A DNA stretch of 64,000 nt from Bradyrhizobium acaciae (GCF_020889785.1 NZ_JACMYK010000018.1:20100-84099), one strand, 5' to 3'; numbered from the stretch's first letter, positions 55,383 to 63,381 are shown. Notes: generated by a model not told the origin, from the letters alone. A program made the numbers and translations.

Positions 55383-56837
55383 ATGACGAATGCAACGCAT
55401 GACCAAACTGTGGGCTTACGAAAACCTGTCGCGGACAATATCATCGCGCGCTTTTCGCAGGCTCTGGTGGCGTTTGCGGAACGCTGGTTTCCGGATGCGT
55501 ACGTCTTCGTCCTGATCGCGGTGATTGCGGTTGCCGCAGGTGCGATCCTGCATGGCGGTTCACCGCTCGCCGTCAGCCGCGCGTTCGGCGATGGCTTCTG
55601 GAATCTGATTCCCTTCACGATGCAGATGGCACTGGTCGCGATCGGCGGCTATGTCGTGGCGATGTCGCCGCCGATTGCGGCCGTGCTTGCGCGGCTCGCG
55701 AGCGTGCCGAGGACCGGGCGCGGCGCGGTGGTCTTCGTCGGCGTGCTCAGCATCTTTCTCTCGCTGCTGAACTGGGGCCTCAGCCTGATCTTCTCCGGTC
55801 TCCTGGTGCGGGAGATCGCGCGGCGCACCGACATTCGGCTCGACTATCGGGCGGCCGGCGCGGCCGGCTATCTCGGGCTCGGCTGCGGCTTCACCCTCGG
55901 CATCACGTCGTCAGCCGCGCAGCTCCAGGCCAATGCGGGCAGCATTCCGGCATCGCTTCTGCCGATCACCGGCGTGATCGGTTTCTCGGAAACCATCCTG
56001 ACCTGGCAAAACATGGTCACGGTCGCGACGGTGACCGTCGTCTCTGCCGCGATCTGCTATTTCACGACGCCGGCGGCGGAGCAGGCGAAGACGGCGGAGG
56101 ATCTCGGCGTTGCGCTCGACGATGACCGCATCGAGGTCAGGAAACCGGCCCGTCCGGGCGACTGGCTGGAGTTCAGCCCGCTGCTGACGATCCTGATCGC
56201 AGTCCTCGCCGCCGGCTGGCTATGGCAGACGTTCCAGTCGGGTAATCCGCTGATCACGCTGTCGGGGCTCAACACCTACAATTTCGTCTTCCTGATTCTC
56301 GGCATCGTGCTGCATTGGCGGCCGCGCAGCCTGGTCGAGTCGTTCTCGAAGGCGATGCCGAGCGTCTCCGGTGTGCTGTTGCAGTTTCCGTTCTATGCCG
56401 GCGTCGCGCAGATCCTGACCAAGGTGCCGAACAGCAGCGGCACCACACTGTCGGACACGATCGCGCACTGGTTCGTCGGCGCTTCCAGCAATTCAACCGT
56501 GTTCTCGTTCCTGGTCGGAATCTATTCGGCGCTGCTTGGTTTCTTCGTGCCGTCGGCCGGCGGCAAGTGGATCATCGAGGCGCCCTACATCATGAAGGCG
56601 GCCAACGATATCGGCGCGCATCTCGGCTGGACGGTGATGGTCTACAACATCGCCGAGACGCTGCCGAACTTCATCAATCCGTTCTGGATGCTGCCGCTGC
56701 TCGGCATTCTCGGCCTGAAGTCGAAGGACCTGATCGGCTACACGTCGGTGCAGTTCTTCATCCACTTCCCGATCGTGATGCTGCTGGCGGCGATCCTGAT
56801 GGCGACCTTCACCTATCACCCGCCGATCCTGCCCTGA
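55383..56837 (+). CDS. atoE: short-chain fatty acid transporter, AtoE family
   Basis: A 484-residue inner-membrane protein with about eleven helices. Family blocks include FAERWFPDAYVFVLIAVIAV, GDGFWNLIPFTMQMALVAIGGYV, NWGLSLIFSGLLVREIARR, GLGCGFTLGITSSAAQLQAN and FFVPSAGGKWIIEAPYIM. AtoE-type carriers import acetoacetate, butyrate and similar acids. It starts 52 bases after the fusion enzyme, so they are probably one operon, tying that enzyme to short-chain organic acids. A hairpin follows the stop. Confidence 0.9.
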   Translation: MTNATHDQTVGLRKPVADNIIARFSQALVAFAERWFPDAYVFVLIAVIAVAAGAILHGGSPLAVSRAFGDGFWNLIPFTMQMALVAIGGYVVAMSPPIAAVLARLASVPRTGRGAVVFVGVLSIFLSLLNWGLSLIFSGLLVREIARRTDIRLDYRAAGAAGYLGLGCGFTLGITSSAAQLQANAGSIPASLLPITGVIGFSETILTWQNMVTVATVTVVSAAICYFTTPAAEQAKTAEDLGVALDDDRIEVRKPARPGDWLEFSPLLTILIAVLAAGWLWQTFQSGNPLITLSGLNTYNFVFLILGIVLHWRPRSLVESFSKAMPSVSGVLLQFPFYAGVAQILTKVPNSSGTTLSDTIAHWFVGASSNSTVFSFLVGIYSALLGFFVPSAGGKWIIEAPYIMKAANDIGAHLGWTVMVYNIAETLPNFINPFWMLPLLGILGLKSKDLIGYTSVQFFIHFPIVMLLAAILMATFTYHPPILP

Positions 56838-56847
56838 GCGATCATGA

Positions 56848-56872
56848 CCGGGCAGCAGCACGCGCTGCCCGG
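56848..56872 (+). terminator. hairpin after the fatty-acid transporter gene
   Basis: CCGGGCAGC at 56848-56856 pairs perfectly with GCTGCCCGG at 56864-56872 around a seven-base loop, 10 bases after the stop. It lacks a T run. The next 330 bases (to 57205) hold no gene I can support and should carry the promoter of the SsuA-like pair. Confidence 0.6.
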
Positions 56873-57205
56873 CCAATATCCGCAAATTCGCCGGTTCGTA
56901 CCCGCCGTCACCAAAACTGTGCTGCTTTTCCCGCCCGTCGCGAACGAGGCATCGCGCCGGCCCATCATCTTTGGTCAGTCATTTCATTGACCGCGACGCG
57001 GTTCGGCCGGATATTGATACGCGATATCCGCGTCGTTCAAGGTCACCGCAATGAGACATCCCCACCGCAGCCTGACGTGCGACATGCGAAGCCGCATGCA
57101 GCATCGCTGCGTCTCGGCGGCGACCGGCGTCTGTTGTTGATCGCTTAGAAAATCAAAGCACCCGACAATCAGACAGGAGCGCCGTCGTTCGGCGATCGAG
57201 CACGC

Positions 57206-57451
57206 ATGTCCCACGCACAAGTCTCCAAGGTCCAAACGTCTCAAGCTTACGTCATCGAAGTATCGGATCGCACCGCCGGCATCGTTGTCAGCGATGCCGG
57301 CGGCTTCTGCTTCTTCTCCTCGGACCGCGCCTTTGACGGCCTCGACGGCGGCCATTTCGGCTCCGCACGCGCCGCGGAGCGCGCGGTGAGGGCGCACTTG
57401 CAGCGCCGCCAGGCGCGCGGTCAGCCATCATCGAATTCACGCAACATCTGA
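57206..57451 (+). CDS. small conserved-looking protein of unknown function
   Basis: An 81-residue soluble protein with strands AYVIEVSDRTAGIVVSDAGGFCFFSSD and the helix HFGSARAAERAVRAHL, then a polar tail. The regular strand-helix pattern and coding-type codon use suggest a real gene. It ends 24 bases before the SsuA-like gene and is likely co-transcribed with it. I do not recognise a named family and assign no function. Confidence 0.6.
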   Translation: MSHAQVSKVQTSQAYVIEVSDRTAGIVVSDAGGFCFFSSDRAFDGLDGGHFGSARAAERAVRAHLQRRQARGQPSSNSRNI

Positions 57452-57475
57452 ACGGCAACCTTTGAAAGGACTGTC

Positions 57476-58429
57476 ATGACGACCAGACGTACCATTCTTG
57501 CAGCCGCACTGGCGCTGTCGGCATTCGTGGTCCTTCCGGCCAGGGCCGAGGACAAGCCGGCCGAGATCCGCATCGGCACGCAGAAGGGCGGCCTGTTTCC
57601 GGCCGTCCGCCAGCGTCACACGGTCGAGGACGCGTTCAAGCCGCTCGGCATCGAGGTGAAGTGGATCGACTTCCAGTTCGGCCCGCCGCTACTTGAGGCG
57701 ATCAATGTCGGCAGCGTCGATTTTGGTTTCGTCGGCGATACGCCGCCGATCTTCGCACAGGCGGGCGCGGCCAAGATCGAGTATGTGGCGGCGGTGACGT
57801 CTGATGGCAGCAACCAGGCGATCATCGTGCCCGCGGACTCCCCGATCAGGACCCTCGCCGACCTCAAGGGCAAGCGCGTCGCGTTCGGCAAGGGCTCGAG
57901 CGCGCACAATCTGCTCGTCGCGGCGCTCGACAAGGCCGGCCTGTCCTGGAGCGATATCACGCCGACGCCGCTGGCGCCGGCGGACGCAACCGTCGCCTTC
58001 TCCCGAGGCATTGTCGACGCGTGGTCGATCTGGGACCCTTATCTGGCGCTGGCGGAGATCAAGGACAAGGTGCGCGTCATCGCCTTCGACAAGGACGTGC
58101 ACAAGCCGAACGCATTCTACATCGCCGGATCGGACTTTGTTGCAAAGTATCCGTCCATCGTTGCGAAGCTCAACGCGATCTTCGCTGCTGAAGGAAAATG
58201 GGCTGCTGGCCACCGCGAGGAGGTGGCCCGTGCGCAGGCCGAGGCGACCGGCGTCGACATCGAGGCGATCAGGCGCTTCGTCGCGCGCTCGAACTACCAG
58301 GTGGTGCCGGTCGACGCCGAGATCGTCAGGAGCCAGCAGGCGATTGCCGACCGGTTCAAGGCGATCGGGCTGATCCCAAAGCCGGTCAACGTTTCCGATA
58401 TCGTCTGGAAATGGACGCCCGGCTCCTGA
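57476..58429 (+). CDS. ssuA: aliphatic sulfonate-type ABC substrate-binding protein, SsuA-like
   Basis: A 317-residue protein. The signal peptide ends PARAEDK, followed by EIRIGTQKGGLFPAVRQRHTVEDAFKPLGIEVKWIDFQFGPPLLEAINVGSVDFGFVGDTPPIFAQ in SsuA order (PPLLEA and GDTPP are the family marks). LADLKGKRVAFGKGSSAHNLLVAAL and VDAWSIWDPYLAL complete it. Binds sulfonates, taurine-like or other small sulfur compounds in the periplasm. No permease or ATPase gene is adjacent, so it is a solo binding protein served by another transporter. Confidence 0.88.
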   Translation: MTTRRTILAAALALSAFVVLPARAEDKPAEIRIGTQKGGLFPAVRQRHTVEDAFKPLGIEVKWIDFQFGPPLLEAINVGSVDFGFVGDTPPIFAQAGAAKIEYVAAVTSDGSNQAIIVPADSPIRTLADLKGKRVAFGKGSSAHNLLVAALDKAGLSWSDITPTPLAPADATVAFSRGIVDAWSIWDPYLALAEIKDKVRVIAFDKDVHKPNAFYIAGSDFVAKYPSIVAKLNAIFAAEGKWAAGHREEVARAQAEATGVDIEAIRRFVARSNYQVVPVDAEIVRSQQAIADRFKAIGLIPKPVNVSDIVWKWTPGS

Positions 58430-58531
58430 GCCGTTTCGACGGCTCGGTCAGGAGGCCGCTGCGAGCGGCGGCGAGATCACTTGCGGTGCCTCACGCGCCT
58501 GCGTCGCCGCCGTCGCGAGCTCGAAACGGAT

Positions 58532-58732
58532 GCCGGAGGCGGACTCGGAAGCCAGCGATTTCATGCGGGCCAGGATGTCCGAGATGTTGGACGCGCCGCC
58601 GTCGGCAGTCTGCAGGATCGAGGTCGCCTGCGCCGGGTTGGTGGCGGCCTGCTGCAGCGTCGTGATGTCGGAGGAGATACGGGTCGAGATCGCGAAGCCG
58701 GCGGCGTCGTCGGAAGCCGAGGTGACCAATCT
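58532..58732 (-). pseudogene. flagellin N-terminal domain fragment
   Basis: On the minus strand the translation RLVTSASDDAAGFAIS, then about 45 residues ending in ARMKSLASESASG, matches the N-terminal D0/D1 helices of flagellin (DDAAGLAIS, LQTADGG, MKSLA motifs). It lacks the first 40 or so residues and stops resembling flagellin after SESASG. It is a decayed gene piece rather than a working flagellin. Confidence 0.7.
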
Positions 58733-58853
58733 CACCAGCGTCGACGTCGCTGCGATGACGGCGCAGCCTTCCACCTATCAGGCGCAGCTGACGGCGTCCT
58801 ATTCGGCAATCGCCAGGATCCAGAGCATGAACCCGGCCAATTACCTGAAATAG
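58710..58853 (+). pseudogene. flagellin-like C-terminal fragment, opposite strand
   Basis: About 47 residues (SEAEVTNLTSVDVAAMTAQP, then STYQAQLTASYSAIARIQSMNPANYLK-type tail, ending at a TAG) resemble the C-terminal D0 helix of Bradyrhizobium-type flagellins. The piece reads on the plus strand, head to head with the N-terminal fragment, overlapping it by about 23 bases. This points to inversion or deletion within an old flagellin locus. Confidence 0.5.
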
Positions 58854-58872
58854 CCGGGCCGCGGCGAACGGC

Positions 58873-59799
58873 TCAGCGGTTCAGGATCTTCAGCCAGACA
58901 TCGCCGAGGACGATCGGCTCGCGCGGGGCGAGCCAGGTGAGGCCCGCCGCCTTGCCGAGCTCGGCGATGGTGCCCTTGGATTGCAGGTCGGACAGCACCT
59001 TGTTGACAGCCTCCAGCAGCGCCTTGTCGGTTTCGAGCGCAACGTAACCGCGATTGGCGCCGATCGGATAATAATAGCCCGAAGCGGTGATCCTGGTGTC
59101 CGGACGGCTGGCGCGGTAGGCGTCGAAGCGGCGGAGGTCGAGCAGCGTTGCGTCGAATTCGCCGTGCTCGAGCTCTCCCAGCAGGTCGCTGCGGCCGGGC
59201 ACGAGGTGGGTGATGTCTTCGATCAGCTTGCCCTTGCCGAAGGTCATCAGAATGGCATCGCCCAACGTGCCGCTTTCGATCGTCAGGCGAAGGCCGGAGA
59301 GGTCGCCGATATCGGTGATCTTTTTGTCTTTGGCTTTGGGACCGAGCACGACGGTCATCGGCGAATAGATGTAGGGCTGGCTCGGCACCAGGACGCCGAT
59401 CGGGATCCGCCGGCGGCGATCGTCGCGGGTGGCGCCCTCGAAGTCCGGCAGCTTTGCCGTCGGGACGCCGGGTATCTTCAGCGAGTCCGTGGTGAGGGCG
59501 TAGCCGCCGACCAGCGAGCAGCGCCCGTCCGACAGCAACGCATTGGCTTCGAGCGCCGGGCTCGAATCTTCGTCGAGCTTGCTCTCGAACCACTGGATCT
59601 TGAGCGGCCGCCCGAGCCGTTCGGCGATCACTTGCGCGAGTGCCACATCGAAGCCGGCATCCGGCTTGCCGCGATGATGGGCCGACAGCGGCGGAAGATC
59701 CTCGTCGAGGCAAACCTTGAGCGGCTCGTCGGCGGCATGCGCTGCCGCCGATATGGCGAGGAGCAGGGCGGTCGCGGCGGCCGCCAGCCGGGCCCTCAT
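58873..59799 (-). CDS. xoxJ: XoxJ, periplasmic solute-binding-like protein of the XoxF system
   Basis: A 308-residue type 2 binding-protein fold from the ATG at 59799, with signal peptide ARLAAAATALLLAISAAAHA. LKVCLDEDLPPLSAHHRGKPDAGFDVALAQVIAERLG at the start and GANRGYVALETDKALLEAVNKVLSDLQ near the end fit the extracellular solute-binding group that includes MxaJ and XoxJ. XoxJ is thought to help mature the lanthanide-dependent dehydrogenase. Its ATG overlaps the xoxG stop (ATGA), and the order xoxF-xoxG-xoxJ is the known one. Confidence 0.85.
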   Translation of the reverse strand: MRARLAAAATALLLAISAAAHAADEPLKVCLDEDLPPLSAHHRGKPDAGFDVALAQVIAERLGRPLKIQWFESKLDEDSSPALEANALLSDGRCSLVGGYALTTDSLKIPGVPTAKLPDFEGATRDDRRRRIPIGVLVPSQPYIYSPMTVVLGPKAKDKKITDIGDLSGLRLTIESGTLGDAILMTFGKGKLIEDITHLVPGRSDLLGELEHGEFDATLLDLRRFDAYRASRPDTRITASGYYYPIGANRGYVALETDKALLEAVNKVLSDLQSKGTIAELGKAAGLTWLAPREPIVLGDVWLKILNR

Positions 59800-60146
59800 G
59801 GGGTCCTCCGGCTCGACACGAAGGCCCAGACGTCGGCGATCTCCTGCTCGCTCAGGATGTCGGTCCAGGGCGGCATCTTGCCGTTCTTCCCTTGCTTCAC
59901 GGTGGTCACGAAGCGCGTCTTGTCGTCGGGAAACCCGCGCAGGTCCGGCGTGATGGTGCCGGAGTTGACCATGTTGGGCCCATGGCAATGCGAGCAGTTC
60001 TTGGCGTAGGTCATCTTGCCCTGGTCGGTCTGACCCGGGAGGTCGAGTGCACTGGATTGCTGTGCGGCAGCCGGGATCAGCGTGATCAAGGCCGCCGCGA
60101 CGGCGGCGAAGACCGCCGCCGTCAACAGGGTTACTCTTTCAGTCAC
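59796..60146 (-). CDS. xoxG: c-type cytochrome XoxG, electron acceptor of XoxF
   Basis: A 116-residue class I cytochrome c from a GTG at 60146 with GGAG upstream. Signal peptide TLLTAAVFAAVAAALITLIPAAAQQ, haem site CSHCHGPNM and distal Met region GKMPPW. It should take electrons from the reduced PQQ of XoxF and pass them on towards a terminal oxidase. It starts 14 bases after the xoxF stop. An extra 42 upstream codons in frame overlap xoxF and have no homology. Confidence 0.86.
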   Translation of the reverse strand: MTERVTLLTAAVFAAVAAALITLIPAAAQQSSALDLPGQTDQGKMTYAKNCSHCHGPNMVNSGTITPDLRGFPDDKTRFVTTVKQGKNGKMPPWTDILSEQEIADVWAFVSSRRTP

Positions 60147-60159
60147 GTGTGCTCCGCGC

Positions 60160-61824
60160 TCAATTCTTGACCGCGAAAACCCACAGCGATCCGCCGGGTG
60201 GCACCTTGGCAAGCCGCTCGTCGCCGGAGAACAGCGAATAGACGCCGCCATAGCCCGAGGTGACGGCGACATACTGCACGCCGTCCTGCTGCCAGGTGAT
60301 GGGTTGTCCTTCGATGCCCGAGCCGGTCTGGAACTGCCAGAGCTTCTTGCCGGTGTCGGCGTCGAACGCCTCGAATTCGCCGGTCAACTGACCGGAGAAC
60401 ACCACGCCACCAGCCGTGGAGAGCACGCCGGAGAAGCGCGGAATGTCGCTCGGCGCTTCCCACTTCGCCTTGCCGGTCATCGGATCGATCGCCTTGAGAT
60501 GGCCGCGCGGTCCGGTGCCCCATTCCCAGGGATCGGTGAGGTCCATGCCGAGATACCATTCGCCCTGCTTGAACGTCACCGGCTCGGCCTTGTACTTGCC
60601 GCCGAACGCGAGCGTGTTGGCATAGGCGAGGCCGGTCTGCGGATTGAACGACATCGGCTCCCAGTTCTTGCCGCCGAGGATCGACGGGTAGACCGTGACC
60701 TTCTTGCCGTCGCGCGCATCCTTGGCGACGTCGGTCTCGATCGGGCGTCCGGTCTTCAGGTCTACTCCGGTGGCCCAGTTGACGTTCACATAGGGATTGG
60801 CCGCGAGCAGCTTCCCGTTGGTGCGATCGAGCACGTAGAAGAAGCCGTTGCGGTTGGCGTCCATCAGCACCTTGGTCGGCTTGCCCTCGACATTCATGTC
60901 GGCGAGCACCATCTCGGCCACCGAGTCATAGTCGAACGGATTGTTCGGCGAGAATTGGTAGTGCCACTTGATCTTGCCGGTCTTCGGATCGAGCGCGAGC
61001 ACCGAGCAGGTGTAGAGGTTGTCGCCGGGACGCACCGCCGAGTTGAACGGTCCGGGATTGCCGATGCCCCAATAGACCGTGTTCAGTTCGGCATCATAGG
61101 AGCCGGTGATCCAGGTCGATCCGCCGCCGAGCTTCCAGGTGTCGCCCTTCCAGGTGTCGCCACCGGGCTCGTCCGGAGTCGGGATCGAATAGGTCCGCCA
61201 GAGCTTCTTGCCGGTGGCGGGATCCCAGCCGTCGATGAAGCCGCGGGTGCCGAATTCGGCGCCCGAGATGCCGGTGATCACGACGCCGTCGGCGACCAGC
61301 GGCGCCACCGTCATCGAGTAGCCTTCCTTGATGTCAGCAGCCTTCTGGCGCCACAGCTCCTTGCCGGTCTTGGCATCGAGCGCGATCACATTGGCGTCGA
61401 GGGTGGTACGGAACACCTTGCCGTCATACAGCGCGGCGCCGCGATTGATGATGCCGCAGCAGACGATACGCGGCGTTTCGGCGGGATATTCGACCTTGGT
61501 CTTCCAGATCTGCTTGCCGGTCTTGGCGTCGACCGCAATCGTGGCGTTGTGCGTGGTGACGTAAAGGACGCCCTGGTAGACGAGCGGCTGCGATTCCTCG
61601 CTGCGGTCGTCGTTGAGGCTGTAATTCCAGACCGGCACCAGATTCTTGATGGTGTCCTTGTTGATCTGGTTCAGCGTCGAGAAACGCTGAAGGTTGTAAC
61701 CCATTCCATAATTGAGAACGTTCGATGTGTCGGTGGCACCCTTGACCAACTGATCGGTGGTCTGGGCGCTTGCACCGTATGATGCAAGAATCACGAGGCT
61801 TGCGGCCAGCGCAATGCGTCTCAT
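60160..61824 (-). CDS. xoxF: PQQ-dependent methanol/ethanol dehydrogenase, lanthanide type
   Basis: A 554-residue secreted quinoprotein from the ATG at 61824, with GGGAGGA upstream and signal peptide IALAASLVILASYGASAQ. Eight tryptophan-docking propeller repeats are visible (ALDAKTGKELW, DPKTGKIKWHY and others). PQQ and metal features: vicinal disulfide Cys122-Cys123, Glu190 (GAEFG), Asn256 (GNPGPF), catalytic Asp298 and the extra Asp300 (FDYDSV), the DxD that marks lanthanide-binding enzymes. It is shorter than the usual 600 of XoxF5, and the local sequence around DYD is unlike classic XoxF (which has WDYDGVNE), so it may be a separate clade. It oxidises a primary alcohol to an aldehyde in the periplasm. 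Confidence 0.87.
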   Translation of the reverse strand: MRRIALAASLVILASYGASAQTTDQLVKGATDTSNVLNYGMGYNLQRFSTLNQINKDTIKNLVPVWNYSLNDDRSEESQPLVYQGVLYVTTHNATIAVDAKTGKQIWKTKVEYPAETPRIVCCGIINRGAALYDGKVFRTTLDANVIALDAKTGKELWRQKAADIKEGYSMTVAPLVADGVVITGISGAEFGTRGFIDGWDPATGKKLWRTYSIPTPDEPGGDTWKGDTWKLGGGSTWITGSYDAELNTVYWGIGNPGPFNSAVRPGDNLYTCSVLALDPKTGKIKWHYQFSPNNPFDYDSVAEMVLADMNVEGKPTKVLMDANRNGFFYVLDRTNGKLLAANPYVNVNWATGVDLKTGRPIETDVAKDARDGKKVTVYPSILGGKNWEPMSFNPQTGLAYANTLAFGGKYKAEPVTFKQGEWYLGMDLTDPWEWGTGPRGHLKAIDPMTGKAKWEAPSDIPRFSGVLSTAGGVVFSGQLTGEFEAFDADTGKKLWQFQTGSGIEGQPITWQQDGVQYVAVTSGYGGVYSLFSGDERLAKVPPGGSLWVFAVKN

Positions 61825-62051
61825 CCTATCCTCCCAATGAACCTTTTCTGCACGCCTATTCCTGACGTTGCGAACGGAACCATCGGCCTGAAACCAAAAC
61901 GGGTCAATACGAAAACGTGAACGAACCCCAGCCAACCGCACAAGCCCTGTTGGGCGGGTAAAGTTTTCGCTGATGCGTCCGTAGCTTACCGTCTCGTGGA
62001 ATACGCAACGCCAGCGCCGCTCGCCGCTATATCGCAGCGCGAACGGTTCGG

Positions 62052-62297
62052 TCAGCTCGAGGGCGCATGCGGACAGGCACTCGGACGCGGCTTGGTACCG
62101 CGCTTGTCGGGCGGCACATTGCAATTGTCGATGCGCTGCTCGTCGGTCCATTTGCGTCCGAGCCGCTCCTTCCCGGTGAGCGTGCGCTGCTGAATCGCCC
62201 CTTCCGAGGCGCCGAGGGGCCTGTTCTGCGCGGACACGGGCGCGATCAGGCCGAGCGCAACAAGGCAGCCCAACGTGGTCCTGCAAACATCGCTCAT
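62052..62297 (-). CDS. small secreted protein of unknown function
   Basis: An 81-residue protein from the ATG at 62297, with GAGGTGACC just before it. The signal peptide CRTTLGCLVALGLIAPVSAQN is followed by a short basic domain with GKERLGRKWTDEQRIDNCNVPPDKRG and a final Cys. It lies between xoxF and the lanmodulin gene, divergent from the latter by 201 bases. I recall related Bradyrhizobium secreted proteins with the same DEQRxDNC core but no assigned role. A link to the lanthanide block is positional only. Confidence 0.68.
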   Translation of the reverse strand: MSDVCRTTLGCLVALGLIAPVSAQNRPLGASEGAIQQRTLTGKERLGRKWTDEQRIDNCNVPPDKRGTKPRPSACPHAPSS

Positions 62298-62498
62298 GGT
62301 CACCTCGCGCGTTGCGGTGCAATGCAATCGGCAGAACGCCACAGATGATCCGTGGGGTCGATCCGTTACCACCCGAAACCCGACAGGCTCTCGCCGCTCA
62401 GACCAGCTGCAGGAAGGGTCGCCTGACTGCTATGATGGGCATCGATCGCAGGGCGCGCTCCGCAACCTCGGCGGAGCGGCACTCAAGGGAGACCAACG

Positions 62499-62897
62499 AT
62501 GATTTCTCGCCGTTCACTTGCTTTGACTTTGACCATGGCCGTCCTGTCAGGTCCCGTCTTGGCGGCATCCAGCGGTCGCAACGCGCTCAAGCTGCTCGAC
62601 CCCGACAACGACGGTACCGTCGATCTTGCCGAAGCCAAGAAGGCCGCCGCCGATCTGTTCGCGAAGCTCGATCCTGATCACGACGGCACACTCGACCTGC
62701 GCGAATTGCGCGGTCGGCTTACCGCGAAAGAACTCGCCGCCGCGGATCCCGATCATGACGGCACCCTGACGCTCGACGAGTATCTTGCGGTGGTCGAGCA
62801 GCGCTTCAAGGCCGCCGATCCCGACAACGACGGAACGCTGGATGCGAAAGAGCTGAAATCGCGCGCCGGCCGGGCACTGCTGCGCTTGCTCAAATAG
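62499..62897 (+). CDS. lanM: lanmodulin-like four-EF-hand periplasmic protein
   Basis: A 132-residue protein. The signal peptide ends VLAASS. Four EF-hand loops follow: residues 34-45 DPDNDGTVDLAE, 58-69 DPDHDGTLDLRE, 83-94 DPDHDGTLTLDE, 107-118 DPDNDGTLDAKE. Proline at loop position 2 and the 24-25-24 spacing are the hallmarks of lanmodulin, the picomolar lanthanide binder of Methylorubrum extorquens (same spacing, same DPDxDGT loops). Loop 4 starts with Asp, where the M. extorquens loop starts with Asn; loop 3 has Thr at position 9 where the others have Asp. AAGGGAGA lies upstream. It should bind lanthanides in the periplasm beside XoxF. Confidence 0.92.
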   Translation: MISRRSLALTLTMAVLSGPVLAASSGRNALKLLDPDNDGTVDLAEAKKAAADLFAKLDPDHDGTLDLRELRGRLTAKELAAADPDHDGTLTLDEYLAVVEQRFKAADPDNDGTLDAKELKSRAGRALLRLLK

Positions 62898-63237
62898 GCG
62901 CGTGCCGGCGAATTTGGCCGGGCGATTCCGGAGACTGACGCCGGATGCCGCGCATAACAAAAAAAGTTGCGATTTCGCTCTTGGGCAAGACTCGGCCGGC
63001 GCAATCGGGTCTGCTTATCCGTGCGTCGCTGCCCGGCAGCCGGAAAATGCCTGACAGAACAGTGTCGGAATTTCCCAGCCGTTTCAAATCCGGGCAGACG
63101 TCAGCGAGCCGTCGTCCGTTTCGGCATGTCCAGCAGCGAAGTCGGGCCTTTACCAGCCCTGCTTGCGCCCTGGAAAAGCCAGCCCTAGCTTGCCGCGCGG
63201 CGCGAGGCTTGCGCCAACTTATACTTGGGAGAAGGAA
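62898..63237. other. intergenic region upstream of pqqA
   Basis: 340 bases with no supported gene. It must contain the pqqA promoter. An AT-rich run AACAAAAAAAGTTG at about 62957 stands out in this GC-rich DNA. No clear operator, riboswitch or repeat was recognised. Confidence 0.4.
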
Positions 63238-63318
63238 ATGGCCTGGAAAACACCGAAGATCGTCGAAGTGCCGGTGGGCATGGAAATCAACATGTACGCC
63301 TGCGCGGCGCGCAAGTAA
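63238..63318 (+). CDS. pqqA: PqqA, precursor peptide of pyrroloquinoline quinone
   Basis: A 26-residue peptide starting MAWKTPKIVEVPVGMEI and ending in basic residues. The Glu-x3-Tyr core sits at Glu16 and Tyr20, the residues PqqE cross-links to build PQQ, with GMEINMYACAA as the conserved core and Glu16/Tyr20 at the standard positions. The ATG at 63238 has GGGAGAAGG just upstream. It is the cofactor source for the PQQ dehydrogenase 1.4 kb away. No pqqB, C, D or E follows within this window, so the copy is isolated here. Confidence 0.95.
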   Translation: MAWKTPKIVEVPVGMEINMYACAARK

Positions 63319-63344
63319 TCCAAGACAAGTAACGTGAGACAGCT

Positions 63345-63381
63345 TGCCCGGTTCGTGCAGCTTGCTGCATCGAGCCGGGCA
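63345..63381 (+). terminator. long hairpin after pqqA
   Basis: The arm TGCCCGGTTCGTGCAG (63345-63360) pairs with 63365-63381 with one mismatch and one bulge, 27 bases after the pqqA stop. There is no T run. It could end a monocistronic pqqA message or stabilise it so that PqqA is made in excess over any downstream product. Confidence 0.65.

Noticed and set aside
60082..61782. Plus-strand open frame of 566 codons opposite xoxF
   Set aside because: Antisense to a conserved gene, low-complexity residues and no ribosome site or family motif.
62898..63237. Riboswitch or lanthanide-responsive RNA upstream of pqqA
   Set aside because: No conserved aptamer core or alternative terminator fold could be recognised by eye.
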